DNA of 64,000 nucleotides from Neoscytalidium dimidiatum (lineage: Eukaryota > Ascomycota > Dothideomycetes > Botryosphaeriales > Botryosphaeriaceae), in the NCBI GenBank assembly GCA_037367355.1, contig CM074703.1, forward strand, positions 1,736,001 to 1,800,000, given 5' to 3'. Shown here one piece after another: positions 12,327 through 23,481 of this stretch. Positions within the stretch are counted from its first letter, which is position 1. Each line of letters starts with the position of its first letter. The notes under the pieces were generated by a model. The model was not told where the DNA came from, did no database searches, and saw nothing but the letters and a program-made list of their open reading frames with translations. Position numbers and translations under genes: made by a program.

Positions 12327-12908
12327 ACCTTTCTTGCATGGTGAGAATCACGCCCGCTGACGTTGCGTCGCGCCACCGCAGCCTCGACACCGAGCACTGG
12401 GAATTCACGCTCAACACCAACCTCGGCGGCGCGTTCCACGCCACGCAGGCGGCGGCGCGGCAGATGGCGGCGCAGGGCCACGGCGGCTCCATCATCGGCG
12501 TCTCGTCCATCAGCGCGCTGGTCGGCGGCGGGCGGCAGGCGCACTACACGCCCACCAAGGCCGGCGTGCTCAGCCTGATGCAGTCGTGCGCCTGCGCCCT
12601 CGGCCGGCACGGCATCCGCTGCAACGCGCTGCTGCCCGGCACCATCAAGACCCAGCTCAACGAGCGGGACCTGGCCGACCCGGAGAAGCGCGCGTACATG
12701 GAGGGCAGGATACCGCTGGGCAGGACCGGCGTGCCCGACGACCTGGCCGGCCCGGCCGTCTTCCTGGCCAGCGATCTGAGCAAATACGTGGTGAGTGCTG
12801 TTTTTCGGTGTTTGGATGTCAACCGGGTCGCGTTTGCTGATGTACGACGGCGGGCAGACCGGCGCGCAATTGCTTGTGGATGGAGGCCTTTTTGTGAATC
12901 TTCAATAG
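11952..12908 (+). CDS. LRA1: L-rhamnose-1-dehydrogenase, short-chain dehydrogenase family
   Basis: Three exons: 11952-12268, 12382-12790 and 12858-12908, giving 258 residues. The N-terminal Rossmann motif GGATGIGRA is near residue 15, the SNAGV motif near 90, and the catalytic Ser and Tyr-x3-Lys lie in SSISALVGG and HYTPTKAGV. The C-terminus QLLVDGGLFVNLQ closely resembles the yeast L-rhamnose dehydrogenase LRA1, and the length is right for a classical SDR. The enzyme oxidises L-rhamnose to L-rhamnono-lactone with NAD(P)+ in the cytosol. Intron 1 carries a long TC repeat (12302-12326). The short third exon is easy to miss: without it the frame runs past the donor. The convergent neighbour encodes the next pathway enzyme, which supports the substrate call. 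Confidence 0.85.
12302..12326. repeat. TC microsatellite inside LRA1 intron 1
   Basis: A pure TC dinucleotide run just 3' of the LRA1 intron 1 donor, upstream of the branch region. It may act as a long pyrimidine tract. Confidence 0.8.
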
Positions 12909-13031
12909 ACGTTGATAGGGAATTCAATTTGAAAAAAAAAAAAAAAGAAACCAGAATGAGCAATTATGGACGGGGACATGTCATTATCAACCATCTAAGC
13001 CTCTAAAACCCTCCCGGTGAACGCCGTTTCC

Positions 13032-13509
13032 TCACGCTTCCGGAGGCGTCAACCGATACGCCTCCACGGCCGTCCCGTACCACACCCTATCCCTCTGCTC
13101 GTCCGTCAACCCGTACGCATCCAGGATCATCTCCACCGCGGCCACCCAGCTCCTCCACGCCAGCTTTTCGCCCGGGCCGCGGACGTTGCACACGGGCCAG
13201 TCGCTGCCGAACATGATGCGCTCGGGCGGGAAGGACTGGAACAGCCTGTCGAGCCAGGGCCGCATGCGCTCGAGCACCTGCTCCGGCGTCCACGGCCGCT
13301 CCGGGTCCTGGTCCGCCATCTCGGAGAAGGCGCCGGAGAGCTTCATGTAGGTGTGGGGGGAGCGGGCGGCGCGCTCGATGGCGGCGCTCCAGCGGTCGAA
13401 GGCGTCGCGCTGCGCGGGCGTCGTGGGGTGCTGCTCCATGTCGGGTTTGCAGAGGTGGTCTGGGACGGTCACGAAGTCGAAGAGATCAGCCAAGGGTCTT
13501 CAAATTCTC

Positions 13510-13556
<47 letters not shown>

Positions 13557-14338
13557 CACCACCACCACCCAACACCAACGGAGACGGAAGGAAGGAAGAA
13601 ACGAACGCGATCCCACTCACTCAGAACGAAGCGCACCTCCTCCCCCGCCGCAACCCCGTCGTTCACCCGCCCGCACGCCTCCACCACCCTCTCCACCTGC
13701 CACACGCCCGCGCCCCTCGCGTCCACGCCGACGTCGAAACACCAGCCCCTCCGCCCCAGCTCCCTCAGCGCCGCCACCCACTCCGGGCTCCCGACCACCT
13801 CGGCGAAGCGCCCCTCGTCCCCGATCCCCTGCACCAGGAAGCGCCAGCCCTTGACCCGGGCCCACGCGTCCGGCCCGGCCGCCTCCTCGGCGCGCGCCAG
13901 GTAGGCCCGCAGCTCGGCCGCCGGCACGTCGACCGGCGCCCACGGGACGAGGCCCCAGAGGAGGGCGGCGCCGTCGCCGGGCGCGAAGGCCTCGCCGGGG
14001 AGCGGGGTCCCCGCCACGAGGCGGCGCAGCCAGGCGAGCTCGGCGAGGGGCTGGGCCGCGCGGCGGAGGATGTCGGTCGAGGGGGGGCCGAGGGTGCGGT
14101 CGGTTTCGACGTAGATGGCGCCGCGGAGCGGGGACGAGGAGGGCCGTGTGGTGGTGGTGGTGGTGGTGGTGGTGGTGGAGGACGGCGACGGCGTCGAGGT
14201 CGCGGCGAGGTAGTCGGAGAGGGAGAATTGCTTCGTCAGCGGGCCGCCGGGGGCCATCCAGGCGTGGCCGGCTGGGTTCGTCGAGTGGTGCGGCCAGAGG
14301 TGGATGTGGGAGTCGAGGATGCGCGGGGCCGGGGGCAT
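13032..14338 (-). CDS. LRA2: L-rhamnono-gamma-lactonase, amidohydrolase TIM-barrel
   Basis: Two exons on the minus strand, 13621-14338 then 13032-13459, giving 381 residues. The 161-nt intron has a GTGAGT donor and a CAG acceptor; joining restores RFVLNHLCKPDM across the junction. Metal-site motifs of the amidohydrolase_2 family are visible: LDSHIHLWP at the N-terminus, NHLCKPD in the middle and FGSDWPVCNV near the C-terminus. The family includes fungal LRA2 (LraB), which hydrolyses L-rhamnono-1,4-lactone to L-rhamnonate, the second step after LRA1. The gene is convergent with LRA1, with 123 nt between the stop codons. A related sugar lactone such as L-fuconolactone is possible as substrate, but the pairing with LRA1 argues for rhamnose. 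Confidence 0.82.
13511..13553. repeat. TCA trinucleotide microsatellite in the LRA2 intron
   Basis: An uninterrupted TCA run of about 14 units lies wholly within the LRA2 intron. It explains why that intron is 161 nt rather than the 50-90 nt usual here. If left unspliced it would encode a homopolymer tract. Confidence 0.85.
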
Positions 14339-16386
14339 TGTTGTTGGTTGTTTTGTTTTCGTTTCGTTTCTTTGTGGCGCTCCTTTTTTTTTCTTTCTTG
14401 CTCTATTTTCGTTTTGTTTGTCCCTTGTATCGGAGCTTGAATGTTAAGAGGCCGTTAAGTTCGAGAGTGCTATCGGTGTGGGCGTTGGGATTGGGGTATG
14501 GTATCGCGCAAGAGAGCTTGGAGAGAGCGAGCTCCGAGAATGCGGAGACAAGACGGATAAATGGAAATTAAGGCTGGAGAGAAACTGGGGGAGAATTCAT
14601 GGCGAATCCGGGGCAATGCTAATACGAGGTTCAGCAGAATAGCAGATCAATAGCAGCGAAAACGGCAGATGGCAAGAGTAACCCGTAAATTCAGGGCAGT
14701 CGCGCCCAGACCTATTGGAGGCTTTGGAATTGTCAGGACAGCAAGGTCTTCGGAATTTGCGAGCGGGCGTGAGGGGGAAGTTTGCCGGTTGCGTGGGCTG
14801 CGGCGTCTGCCCCTCCACGCCCTCAAGTCTTGGCCGCGACTTTCAACGCCTTTTCTGCACCCATCCCACGCGAATTACAATTTGCTCTGCTCATGCCAAC
14901 GCCACTGGCTATCGCAGACAAGCACCGAGTTTCACACCGTGCAAGACGGACAGGCAATGGCGCTCAATTATTTCCTCAACGAACGGCTCGACCCCACCGC
15001 AAGGCTGGACGTCATCCCACTCACGGCGACGGTCTCGCCCCCGGAGAAGCTGCCCTCTTCCAAACAGCCAGCAATGGCGGGGTAAACCGCAAAAAAAAAA
15101 ATTCCAAGACAAAATGACGCACCAAGCGGGGACCGTCAGGGGGGTCGCACGGCACACGGCGAGAGAGGGAGAGCGCGAGAGCGAGTCGGAAAGAGATAAC
15201 ATCCAAGGAAGAGAGTAAGAGCGTCGTCCCACAGCGGGGCAGTAGTAGTAATAGTGTCTCGAGGCCTTTTCTGCAAACCCAGCTCCCGCCCCGTCCAGAC
15301 GCAACAAGCACACCAGCACGACAGCCAAATACGATGCCGGAAACAGCGCGGACTCGGAGCCAACTCCTTGGGATCTTCTCTGTCCTTCGGGTGCCCTAAG
15401 CCACGGACCCCCCGGTGCCTCTCGCCCACCGCCGGCCCACACCGAGAGAGAAAGCGAGCCAGAAGCGCAAGGAAGAGAGTAAGGTAGCGTGACAGGCGCG
15501 ACGGCTACTAAGTCAAGCAAGAAAAAAGATGGTGCTCGACCTTTTTCCGAACAGAGCGAGCACTGCCCGGTGCGCGGCGCATGCACTAACGCAAGTCATG
15601 GTTCTCCGGGGGGCCGTGGCTTGGTGTTTTAATCTTTTGCGCTCGGCGCCAGCCCCAGAAACCGTTCGCTCAATCTAACCATCTGAACTAGGAGGAAGAG
15701 AGGGCCAGCCTCCGATTCCTTCAATCCTCGATCCTCAACGATCTCCGAGACAATCGAGAATTGGGGCTGGAAAAAAAAAAACGCCATCTCGGAGCAACGA
15801 TTTGGGGGCCAAACGAGGGGGAATTTCCCTTTCCCCCACCCCTCTAACCGTATCCCGATTACCCGCTTATCGCGCGTCAGCCCCTCCCTTCTGCTGCGTA
15901 CCCGTGATTTACCGATGCTTAGGCTTTTTTCCTGGTCGCTGGCATCGGCGCGATGTGGCGCCGAAGCCTTGCCCGTGAAAGCTTTCCCGCCGATATGGAG
16001 CGAGAGAGCGGGTGCATGGCGTACGCTACCACGAAGTCCCCCGAGAAGTGGACGGCATTGCGGGGAGGCTTTTCGCTTGTCGTTCACCCCTCCTTCCCCA
16101 ACCGTCTCGCCCCATGTGGACTCGAAGAGCAGCTCTTATATAATTGTTACGAATGGATGCACAGCACGAGCTACGTGTATACATAGTAGACCGGTGTCGG
16201 GGACGGATGAAGGGGAAATATGGGGAATGTGAGCTTGTTTAAATACTCATTGACGGGACGCGACGGCGCGAGGCAAGATACACACAGTCCTGCACTCTCG
16301 ACATCATGTGCGTACTATTATTCTTCCCCCATCCCTTGCTCCTTCCATTGTGTAGAATTTTAGACGTGTAGCCACCTACCTTCACC
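14339..16386. other. Gene-free region between LRA2 and the aldolase pseudogene
   Basis: Contains the LRA2 promoter at its left end and no recognisable gene apart from a doubtful 42-codon ORF at 14957-15085. Several poly-A/T runs are present. Other open frames are short and biased in composition. Confidence 0.4.
14957..15085 (+). CDS. Possible small ORF, 42 codons, unrecognised
   Basis: The frame starts MALNYFLNERLD and ends KQPAMAG. Its codons end mostly in G or C, unlike the surrounding sequence, and it follows pyrimidine-rich DNA resembling a fungal 5' leader. No signal peptide, membrane helix or known motif is visible. It could be a small gene, an exon of a larger one, or chance in GC-rich DNA. 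I do not recognise it. Confidence 0.2.
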   Translation: MALNYFLNERLDPTARLDVIPLTATVSPPEKLPSSKQPAMAG

Positions 16387-18075
16387 ATGATTGCCTCACC
16401 GCCCAGGGGCATCTTCGTGCCCGTAAGCACACCAGCACCGCAGGACTCACCTGAATATCCAGCCCACAATCACCAACCTGCCACCAATTACCCCCGAGTC
16501 CCCACCTTCTTCGTCCACAAGTCCTCCAGCGACCGGCGGATTCGCCAACTAACCCCGAGCATCGCGGGGATGAGCGAACGCAAGAGTGTGGATGAGACGG
16601 CTGGCGTAGCTGGTGGATGCGCGAAGGAGGCAGGCGCGCAGTGGCGGGGGATAGGTGTTGGCACCCGGGGTACTTCCCGGGCGGAGCGTGGTGTAGCAAG
16701 GAGGGAGGATTGTGCAGTGATTTGAGGCGTGCGTGGAGAGGAGCCCCGTGTCGAATCTTGTGTGAGTGGTCATAATACTCTGCACTCAATCCCTCTTTAT
16801 TTTTTGCAGGCTTGGGTCGCGGGGGTGGAGAGAGAGAGAGGGAGAGAGAAAGAGAGAGTGTGTGTGTGCGCGCGCGCGGTAGTGTGGGGAGAAGGGAAAA
16901 AGGTGATGCGGAGGGATGACGTATGCTTTTGAGGCTCGTTTATCAAAAACGAATCGCTGGGAGGGTTGAAGAGAGCAACAACCCGTTCGGGACGTGAAAA
17001 AAAAAAGAAAAAAAAACATGACGGAACTCGGCGAACACAAAGAAAAGTAATGAAGGGCAAAGAACGAAAAAGCAAATAAAAGGACGTCGATCCCATCACA
17101 TCCAACCGCCTGGACGGGAAATCGCCTCAAGCCTCCGGGAACGCCGTTTCTTTTTCTGCAAGTATCTGCATATGCCGCAAATGCGGTTCCTTGCAGGTCT
17201 GAAGAAAAACGGGGACCCTGAAGAAAATATAATGCCCATCCCACCACACTCCATCCTACCGTACATAAAAACCTGGGAGGGAGGGAGGGAGACATGTAAA
17301 CGAGCCAACGAGCGTTCATGGGGAAGTTGGAAGTATTCCTCCGTACGGGTTCTTCAGGAATATTGCCATGCCCCCCGGTCTCTCCTCCCTCTCTCTCTCC
17401 CTCCCTCCCTTTCCTTTGTGGCGAGCTGCATCTCATTTTTCCCCATTGTCCGGATGAACGGTTGCCTCGAGAGTCCGTGATTGCCTGCATGCGGCGCAGA
17501 GAAAACTGCATGCTGCAGGTCCCAACACGGTGGAAAGGAAGGAAGATGGCACATGCAGGTCCTCACTATGCACGATCCCAAAAAAAAGAAAAAGCCTCAC
17601 ATCATTTCACTCGGAAGGAACAAGAAAAAAAAAACGACATGTCAAAGATAGATAGACAGATAGAAGACGAAGAAAGAAAAAGATAAAGAAAAAGAATCTC
17701 AAAATACCTGAAAGGTTAATCAGCTTCCTCTTTTTCCGCCACATTGCAGATACCACTACCAAAGCGTCTCCAACCACGTCGCCATCTCCCTTAAGACCAA
17801 CGTCCGGCAGTTCGATCTATTCGAGGCGGGCTCGCGGGCGGCCCGCGCTCTCGCCGAGCTATGCGTCCTTTAGCAGAAAAGTCGCTGCGGGCGAGAAGCT
17901 CCTCGGCAGATGGGGCGTCGTCGGCGTCAATGAAGGCATTTTACGGCTGCGCGGCTTCCGTGGCCGGGACGGCGGCCGTGTGCCGCTGCAAGGCGGTTTC
18001 CCTGCAGGCAATGCCGAGTGGGCCAGGTCGAAGGATGTGCTGAACGAGCTGGAGGCTGTCGAGAAGTCCCTGTAA
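16387..18075 (+). pseudogene. Decayed DapA-family (dihydrodipicolinate synthase-like) aldolase
   Basis: Three blocks in the same orientation recall one fungal DapA/DHDPS-family protein. Block 1 (16387-16725) starts MIASPPRGIFVPV and continues with PTFFVHKSS and AKEAGAQW. Block 2 (17750-17876) follows a good intron acceptor and reads YHYQSVSNHVAISLKT then FDLFEAG in one frame, ending at a stop. Block 3 (17877-18075) continues in another frame with LLGRWGVVGVNEG, GFRGRDGGRVPLQGG and a C-terminus ending LEAVEKSL. Frame switches by block with GC-rich third positions in each, as expected for an old coding sequence. Comparison with the family from memory suggests two internal losses: part of the barrel after PTFFV, and the segment after AISLKT that carries the Schiff-base lysine. 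About 1 kb of unrelated DNA separates blocks 1 and 2. An active enzyme is very unlikely. The link to rhamnose catabolism is only by proximity. Confidence 0.6.
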
Positions 18076-21000
18076 AGGGGAGGAGCGGGGACACGGCGGC
18101 GGGGGAGAAGGGCTGGGGCTGGAACGGGAGCGGACGGGCGACGGTTGGTTGGTTGACTGGGAAGGATGTGTACAGTAGGATCCCGCTACCAACCTGAAAA
18201 TAAAAATACCCCGTTTCGTTGCTTGCTTGTGGGCTTGATGGGCTTGCACACCACCCCGCGGGCATCGAAAGTTCCCGGCTGAACAGGGCGCGGGATGATG
18301 GGAAAAAAGTCCACCATGACGAAAACGAACGTTCCCTCCGTCCCCCTTTGCGAACGATAGATAACTCATCCGCCTGGAAGATCGGATTATCGTTTGCTAG
18401 TGCGAATTGTCTAAGACGAAGACAGAGAGATCGGGTCAGCTACTATGACAGCTTTTGTCGAGCGGAAGAAAAGCAAGCCTGCTGACCACGGCAGCTGGAC
18501 GGATGGACGGCTTTCGTCGGCCATTATTGGCTCAAGGATGATGGTTCGCCGGGAGCGACTCGCTTGTTTTTTGTGATGTTCACTTTTTTCCTTTTTCCTC
18601 CCGCTGCTGGCCGGCTGATCACACCTTGGCTTGGCTTTTTGGGTTCGTAAACACTTGCATTAGCTTGCGGCTCTGCTCATTACTCGTCGGTGGCAAAAAA
18701 CGAGGGGTGACGACGGGCTGATGAGCAGGCATCACAGCTGCTCGAGCGGAGGGGTTGGGGGAGGCGGTGCGTGGCTTGCTCTACAGCCCTAAGGGCGTCC
18801 TGTTTTCGAAGATCAAAGGCATGCGCGTGAGCCTCAAGTGAGCTGCGAACACCCTCCGATCCCGAAGATAGATCCAAAAGAGCCAGAAAGTTTGTTACTA
18901 GCACGCGCGCCTGCAAGTCAGAGCAGGCCGTCGCGCTTGGCGCGCTCGCGCGCTGCCCGCCAGCCCAGCGAGCAGTCGCGGGCGTGGGACCTGTCACCTC
19001 GTCCCCAGCTCAGCTAGCTCTCTCGCAGTCGATAAAATGTCGCGGAAGTGGCTGCTGATCGAGCGAGCTCCTGCGCGGCGGGCAGCACTAAGGCGTTAGC
19101 AGAGTTGCACTGCCATGCTGCTACGCCAGACAAGACAAGACAGGATAAGACAGACCCAGACCAAAGAGCCAGCAGCGGACGAGGGAGGCAGGCTGGCAGG
19201 CAGGATCACAAGCAAAGCGGCGGCATCGACGCAGCTCGTGCCCGCTCCCATGTCCACCATCGATGGCCGTGGCTGATCGCCCCCGCATCGGCGAGTCGCG
19301 CAATCGCAGCAGAGCGCACGAGTCAGCGTTTGTTCCGCGGTCAGCGCGATGCGAGCACAGCGGGAGCCGGGCTGGCACGGCCCCGGCTCTGGCGCGGGCG
19401 TGTGGGAAGTTACCGCCGCCAGCAGTTGATCGGGACAGAGAGGGTCCAGGCGGCTGAGTCGCGGGACGAGACCGGTGCGGTGCTGGCGGGCGATGACGAT
19501 TGCTGCGGCGGGCTGACGATGAGATGGAAGGCCGTGTTTTACGCGCAACGTCTGTGGGGTTTGTTCAATAGTGCGCGCGATGTGCTGCAAGGGCCGGGGC
19601 CTGGAGTTGTTCCTGATTCTCTCGCGGCACGCCGTGACGTTTTCCTACTCGCCCAGCGCGTGCGCAGGCTCCACGGATCGCTTTGTCTGGCCGCGCCTTG
19701 ACACACGCGAGCTCCGCTGATGGACGGCCAGCAAACACGTCTCGGGCTGCGCGTGCGGTGTCCCGGTGGGTTTCGGCGGGCGCTGTGGTCGCAGCGTTAG
19801 CGGAGAGAGGATGGGATTGCGGAGGCGATAGGGCCTGTCTGTCAGCTAGCGGACTGCCAACTGCCCGCTAGAGGCGCCGTCCGACATAACGCCGTCAATC
19901 TCGCACGGCCAAGCGGCAGTCTGTGTGCGTGTGGGTGGATGTGGGCGGACGGACAAAGCGCCGCCGCCCAGCCAGCTCCAGTTGCGCAATGTGGCTACCG
20001 CGAGCTAGTCGCCATAGGGGGAGAGCCGGGCCCCGGGCGAGATGTGCTCTGGTCGCTAGGTTGACGATGAGGGTCCACGATGGATCACGGAGACGCCTGT
20101 GACGCCGCCGCCGCTGTCGCCGCCGCCGCTGCTGCTGGTGCTGGTGCTTGCTGCTGTTACTTGCTGCTGCTGCTGGGAGCATCCCGGGGCTGCTGCGCGC
20201 TGATGGGTCCCCGTACGGCCTTTCCGGTCAGAGGGCGAGACGGCCGGTTCGGAGCGATGGGCGCGCGCGTGCGATCAATCTGGGTGGTGCTGACGATGAC
20301 GATGTGTCGTGCCGGCCGCGATTCGCTGCGCGGCAGGGCCGAGCCACAAGCAGCAGCAGCAGCAGGGAAATTTCTTCGCCAGCTCGCGCATGAGCACGCC
20401 GGGGCCCTTAGCAACGACGGACAGACGGGAAGCGCGGAGCGACCGACGGGGCTCGAGAGCGGGATCATCCATGGCCAGTGTGTCCCTCACGCCGCACGGC
20501 GCACTGACGGCTGCCGGGCGCTGGGACGGCCTCCAGGGAACGCGGCGGAAACGAAGCGTAAAAGGGACGAGGGACGGCTCGAGGACCAGGGCAGCGCAGA
20601 CGCTGAGCGACAGTGCGCTTTCAAACGGCGCAGCGCCCCACCGCCGCCGCGGCCGCGCCACAGCGTCTTCTCCGTCTCTGGCTCTGGGCGAGCGAGCGCG
20701 CGACGAGGGGTGGGATGATCGCGCGGGCGGCTGGCCTCGCCGGCGGAACGCAGGCGCAGACGCAGGCGGCAAAAAGCAACCACGCGCGCTGCCTCGTGCC
20801 TCGTGCCTCGTGCCATCGTGCCTCACGCGTGGGTGAAGAACGATCGCTTTCAGGTGCCTCATCATGCGTGCTTGCTTTTTGCTGTGAGCAATGCGGGAAC
20901 AACCGCACGACAAGCGACCAGGACGCGTGCCACCCCGGACCTGGGCGGCCGCATACATAAACTCTGTGCCACGCCGCCCGCCCGTCAAGGTCAAGGTTCA

Positions 21001-22584
21001 GGGTCGAGGGTCAGGTCGAGGGTCAAGGTCAGGGAAGGTTCGAGGTAACAATGGGCGAAAATGCCATCAGAGACGACAGGAAGACGGCGCGTGCTCCAGC
21101 CGGCCGCCGCTAGCAGAGGTCGGTACAGTAGCAGGTACGGCATGCTGCTGCGCGACCTGCTGCTGGATGATGACAACCGGCCGCGGCAGGTAGGTGGGTC
21201 GTCGCCAGAGTGTCCGGTCCAGGTCTTGCGTCGCTCCTTCGCCCGCGGCCTTGGACCCAGCCAGCCAGACCCTGCTGGCCGGCTGCTGCTCCCGCTGCGT
21301 GCCCATCACAGCCCGTGCTTTTGCAATCCCTGAGAGAGGGACCGTCGCGCGAGGGAGCGAGCGAGCGAGCGAGCGATGGCGGACGCGGACACGGACGCGG
21401 ACGTAGTTGCCGTGGGTTGGCGGCGGCCCCAGAGGGCCCCCAGAAGCAGCAGCACCGGCAGCAGGACCAAGTAGCAGCCATCCAGCCAATCTGTCCGCAG
21501 AAGCACGGCTGTTGCCGTGTGCAGCGTGCAGCGCCGCTCCGGCGATGGCGGGCGTCGAGCGTCGAGCGTCGAGCTTACCTCACCAACCCTTTCCCTTGCC
21601 GGGCCTGCGACTTACGTGCGGCCGGCCTGCACTCCGGGAGAGCAGGCAATCTGGCGCTGGCTGATCGCGATGTCTTCTCGCCAAGGGTCCCCAGGCCAGA
21701 CGCGCGCTCGATGCGGTCGCTGGTCGCGAGCTCACCCGCTCGAAGGAGGGCAAACCCGGCAGCCGGCCAAGGCGCACCGCGGCTGTTGACACTGTGGCGC
21801 TCCAAGAGACCCCTTCCAACCTTTTTTCCCTTTCTCCACCGGCGCCATGGCTCGGCGATGCGGCCGGTTGGGGGCATGGGAAAACAAAACCGATGTAGGG
21901 TACGACGGTACCTCATGCTGGGGCTGGGGCTGGGGCTGGGGCTGGGGCTGGACTGGCTGATGTTGCTGCTGCTGCTGCTGGCTGGCTGGCTGGTTGGCGG
22001 GCTGCTGCTTGCTTGTTTGCTTTCCTCCTGCCTGCTGCCGTGACTGGCCGCTTCGCACCCGCGTCGAATATGCAGGTCGCAAAGCACGACCGGAGCTCAT
22101 GCTGCGCCTTCTTTCTTCAGGGCCCGCGGCACATGCTGAGGAAACTGCCATTGCTCCCTCTCCTGTCTCTGATCTTGCCATTCTCGCCTGAACTTCTTAA
22201 GCAAGCAAGACGGCAGCGGCAGTCAATCAGGTCAATCAATCAAGCAAAAAACGCAAGCAAGCAAGCGCCATGCCCTTTCAGAAATGTGACAAAGCGTTTT
22301 TTCTCCATTGCCCACTTTCCCTGCGCCCCTTTACCCTTTCTTCAGCTTTCCGTCCCAGCACTGCGGGCGGGCCCTTTCCCGGAGCGGCCTGCAGGGCATT
22401 TCGCGCCTCTCTTTTCGGGACTGGGGGCCTTTTCGGCATGCCAATTACAGCCGTGTGGAGTGGGCTCCAGCGCGCTGATCGGTCCATGACGTCCGCTAAC
22501 TTCTCGCACGACGGGCCCATTTTCCCTGAACGTGTATGTGGGTGCTAGACGAGCGAACGACGCAGCCGGGGGCGCCCGCGATGT

Positions 22585-22622
<38 letters not shown>

Positions 22623-23481
22623 AAAGAAGAGGGGCCAGCCGGCAGATTTCGGGGCCTGCATAGCCGTAGCGTTCGTAGTAGTGTCTTGCGTGATGCTCTG
22701 TCCGCTGGGGCTTTTTTTTTTTCGTCTGCATGGCGCCGGACGCGCCGCCGAGCTGCTATTCACCAATGGCTAAAATGCCTGCTCCAACCGTCGCGTTTCA
22801 CCACGAGCTTCGCTGCCAGCAAGAATTGGTCCTCGTTGAGAGATATGCATAGCATTACTGCTGACTATATTGGTCTTCTTTTTTACCCGCCCATGAGAAA
22901 AGTGTACTATATACACACAAATCGTGAGATCGAGTCTTTCTCTGGACATGATGATGCAAGCTGCTGCCCTCTACGCCATCCTGGGATATCGGCAAACACG
23001 GAAAAGAAAATGGACTGGCAAAAAATGCAACAGGTAACCAGACGCGAGCAGGATCGAGAAAAACACATGTCCGTAAACCCCCTTTTCGCAGTGCAGCGCG
23101 ACAAAATGGCCCAAAACAATCGTGAATGCAAGCCAGCCTCCCGCCCATTTTTTTCTTCTTTCAGAAAAAAACAAACCCAATGCGCAGCCTTCGGCGCCTC
23201 CGCCGTGCATTGTTTTGAAACCAAAAAAAAAAAAGGGAAGAAGACGAGGTGGAAAAGGAGGAACAGGAGGAACAGGAGAAGACGGAAAACCCAAAAAAGC
23301 ACACCACCTCGGCGTGCGAAGATCGCTGTGCGACACATCATCAATAAACCTAGCCAGCGTATGCAAGATTAGATCTCGGCCCCCATTTCCAGAGGGGTGA
23401 CACGAGCGCGGCATTATGCGGACAGAAGACCACCAAGCAAGCAAGCAAGCAAGCACAACACGGAACAAAAGCGTCTGGCGT
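18076..23481. other. 5.4-kb gene-free GC-rich region
   Basis: No credible exon is visible on either strand. The sequence is rich in short repeats, including a CTGGGG tandem repeat (21918-21951), a GA dinucleotide run (22588-22618) and GCAGCAGC-type stretches (20090-20180). Long open frames occur in all phases, as GC-rich DNA produces, with no domain motifs. The rightmost part must contain the 3' end of the GT2 gene transcript. Confidence 0.45.
21918..21951. repeat. CTGGGG tandem repeat
   Basis: About five and a half head-to-tail copies of a six-base G-rich unit in non-coding DNA. It is capable in principle of G-quadruplex folding. Confidence 0.7.
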
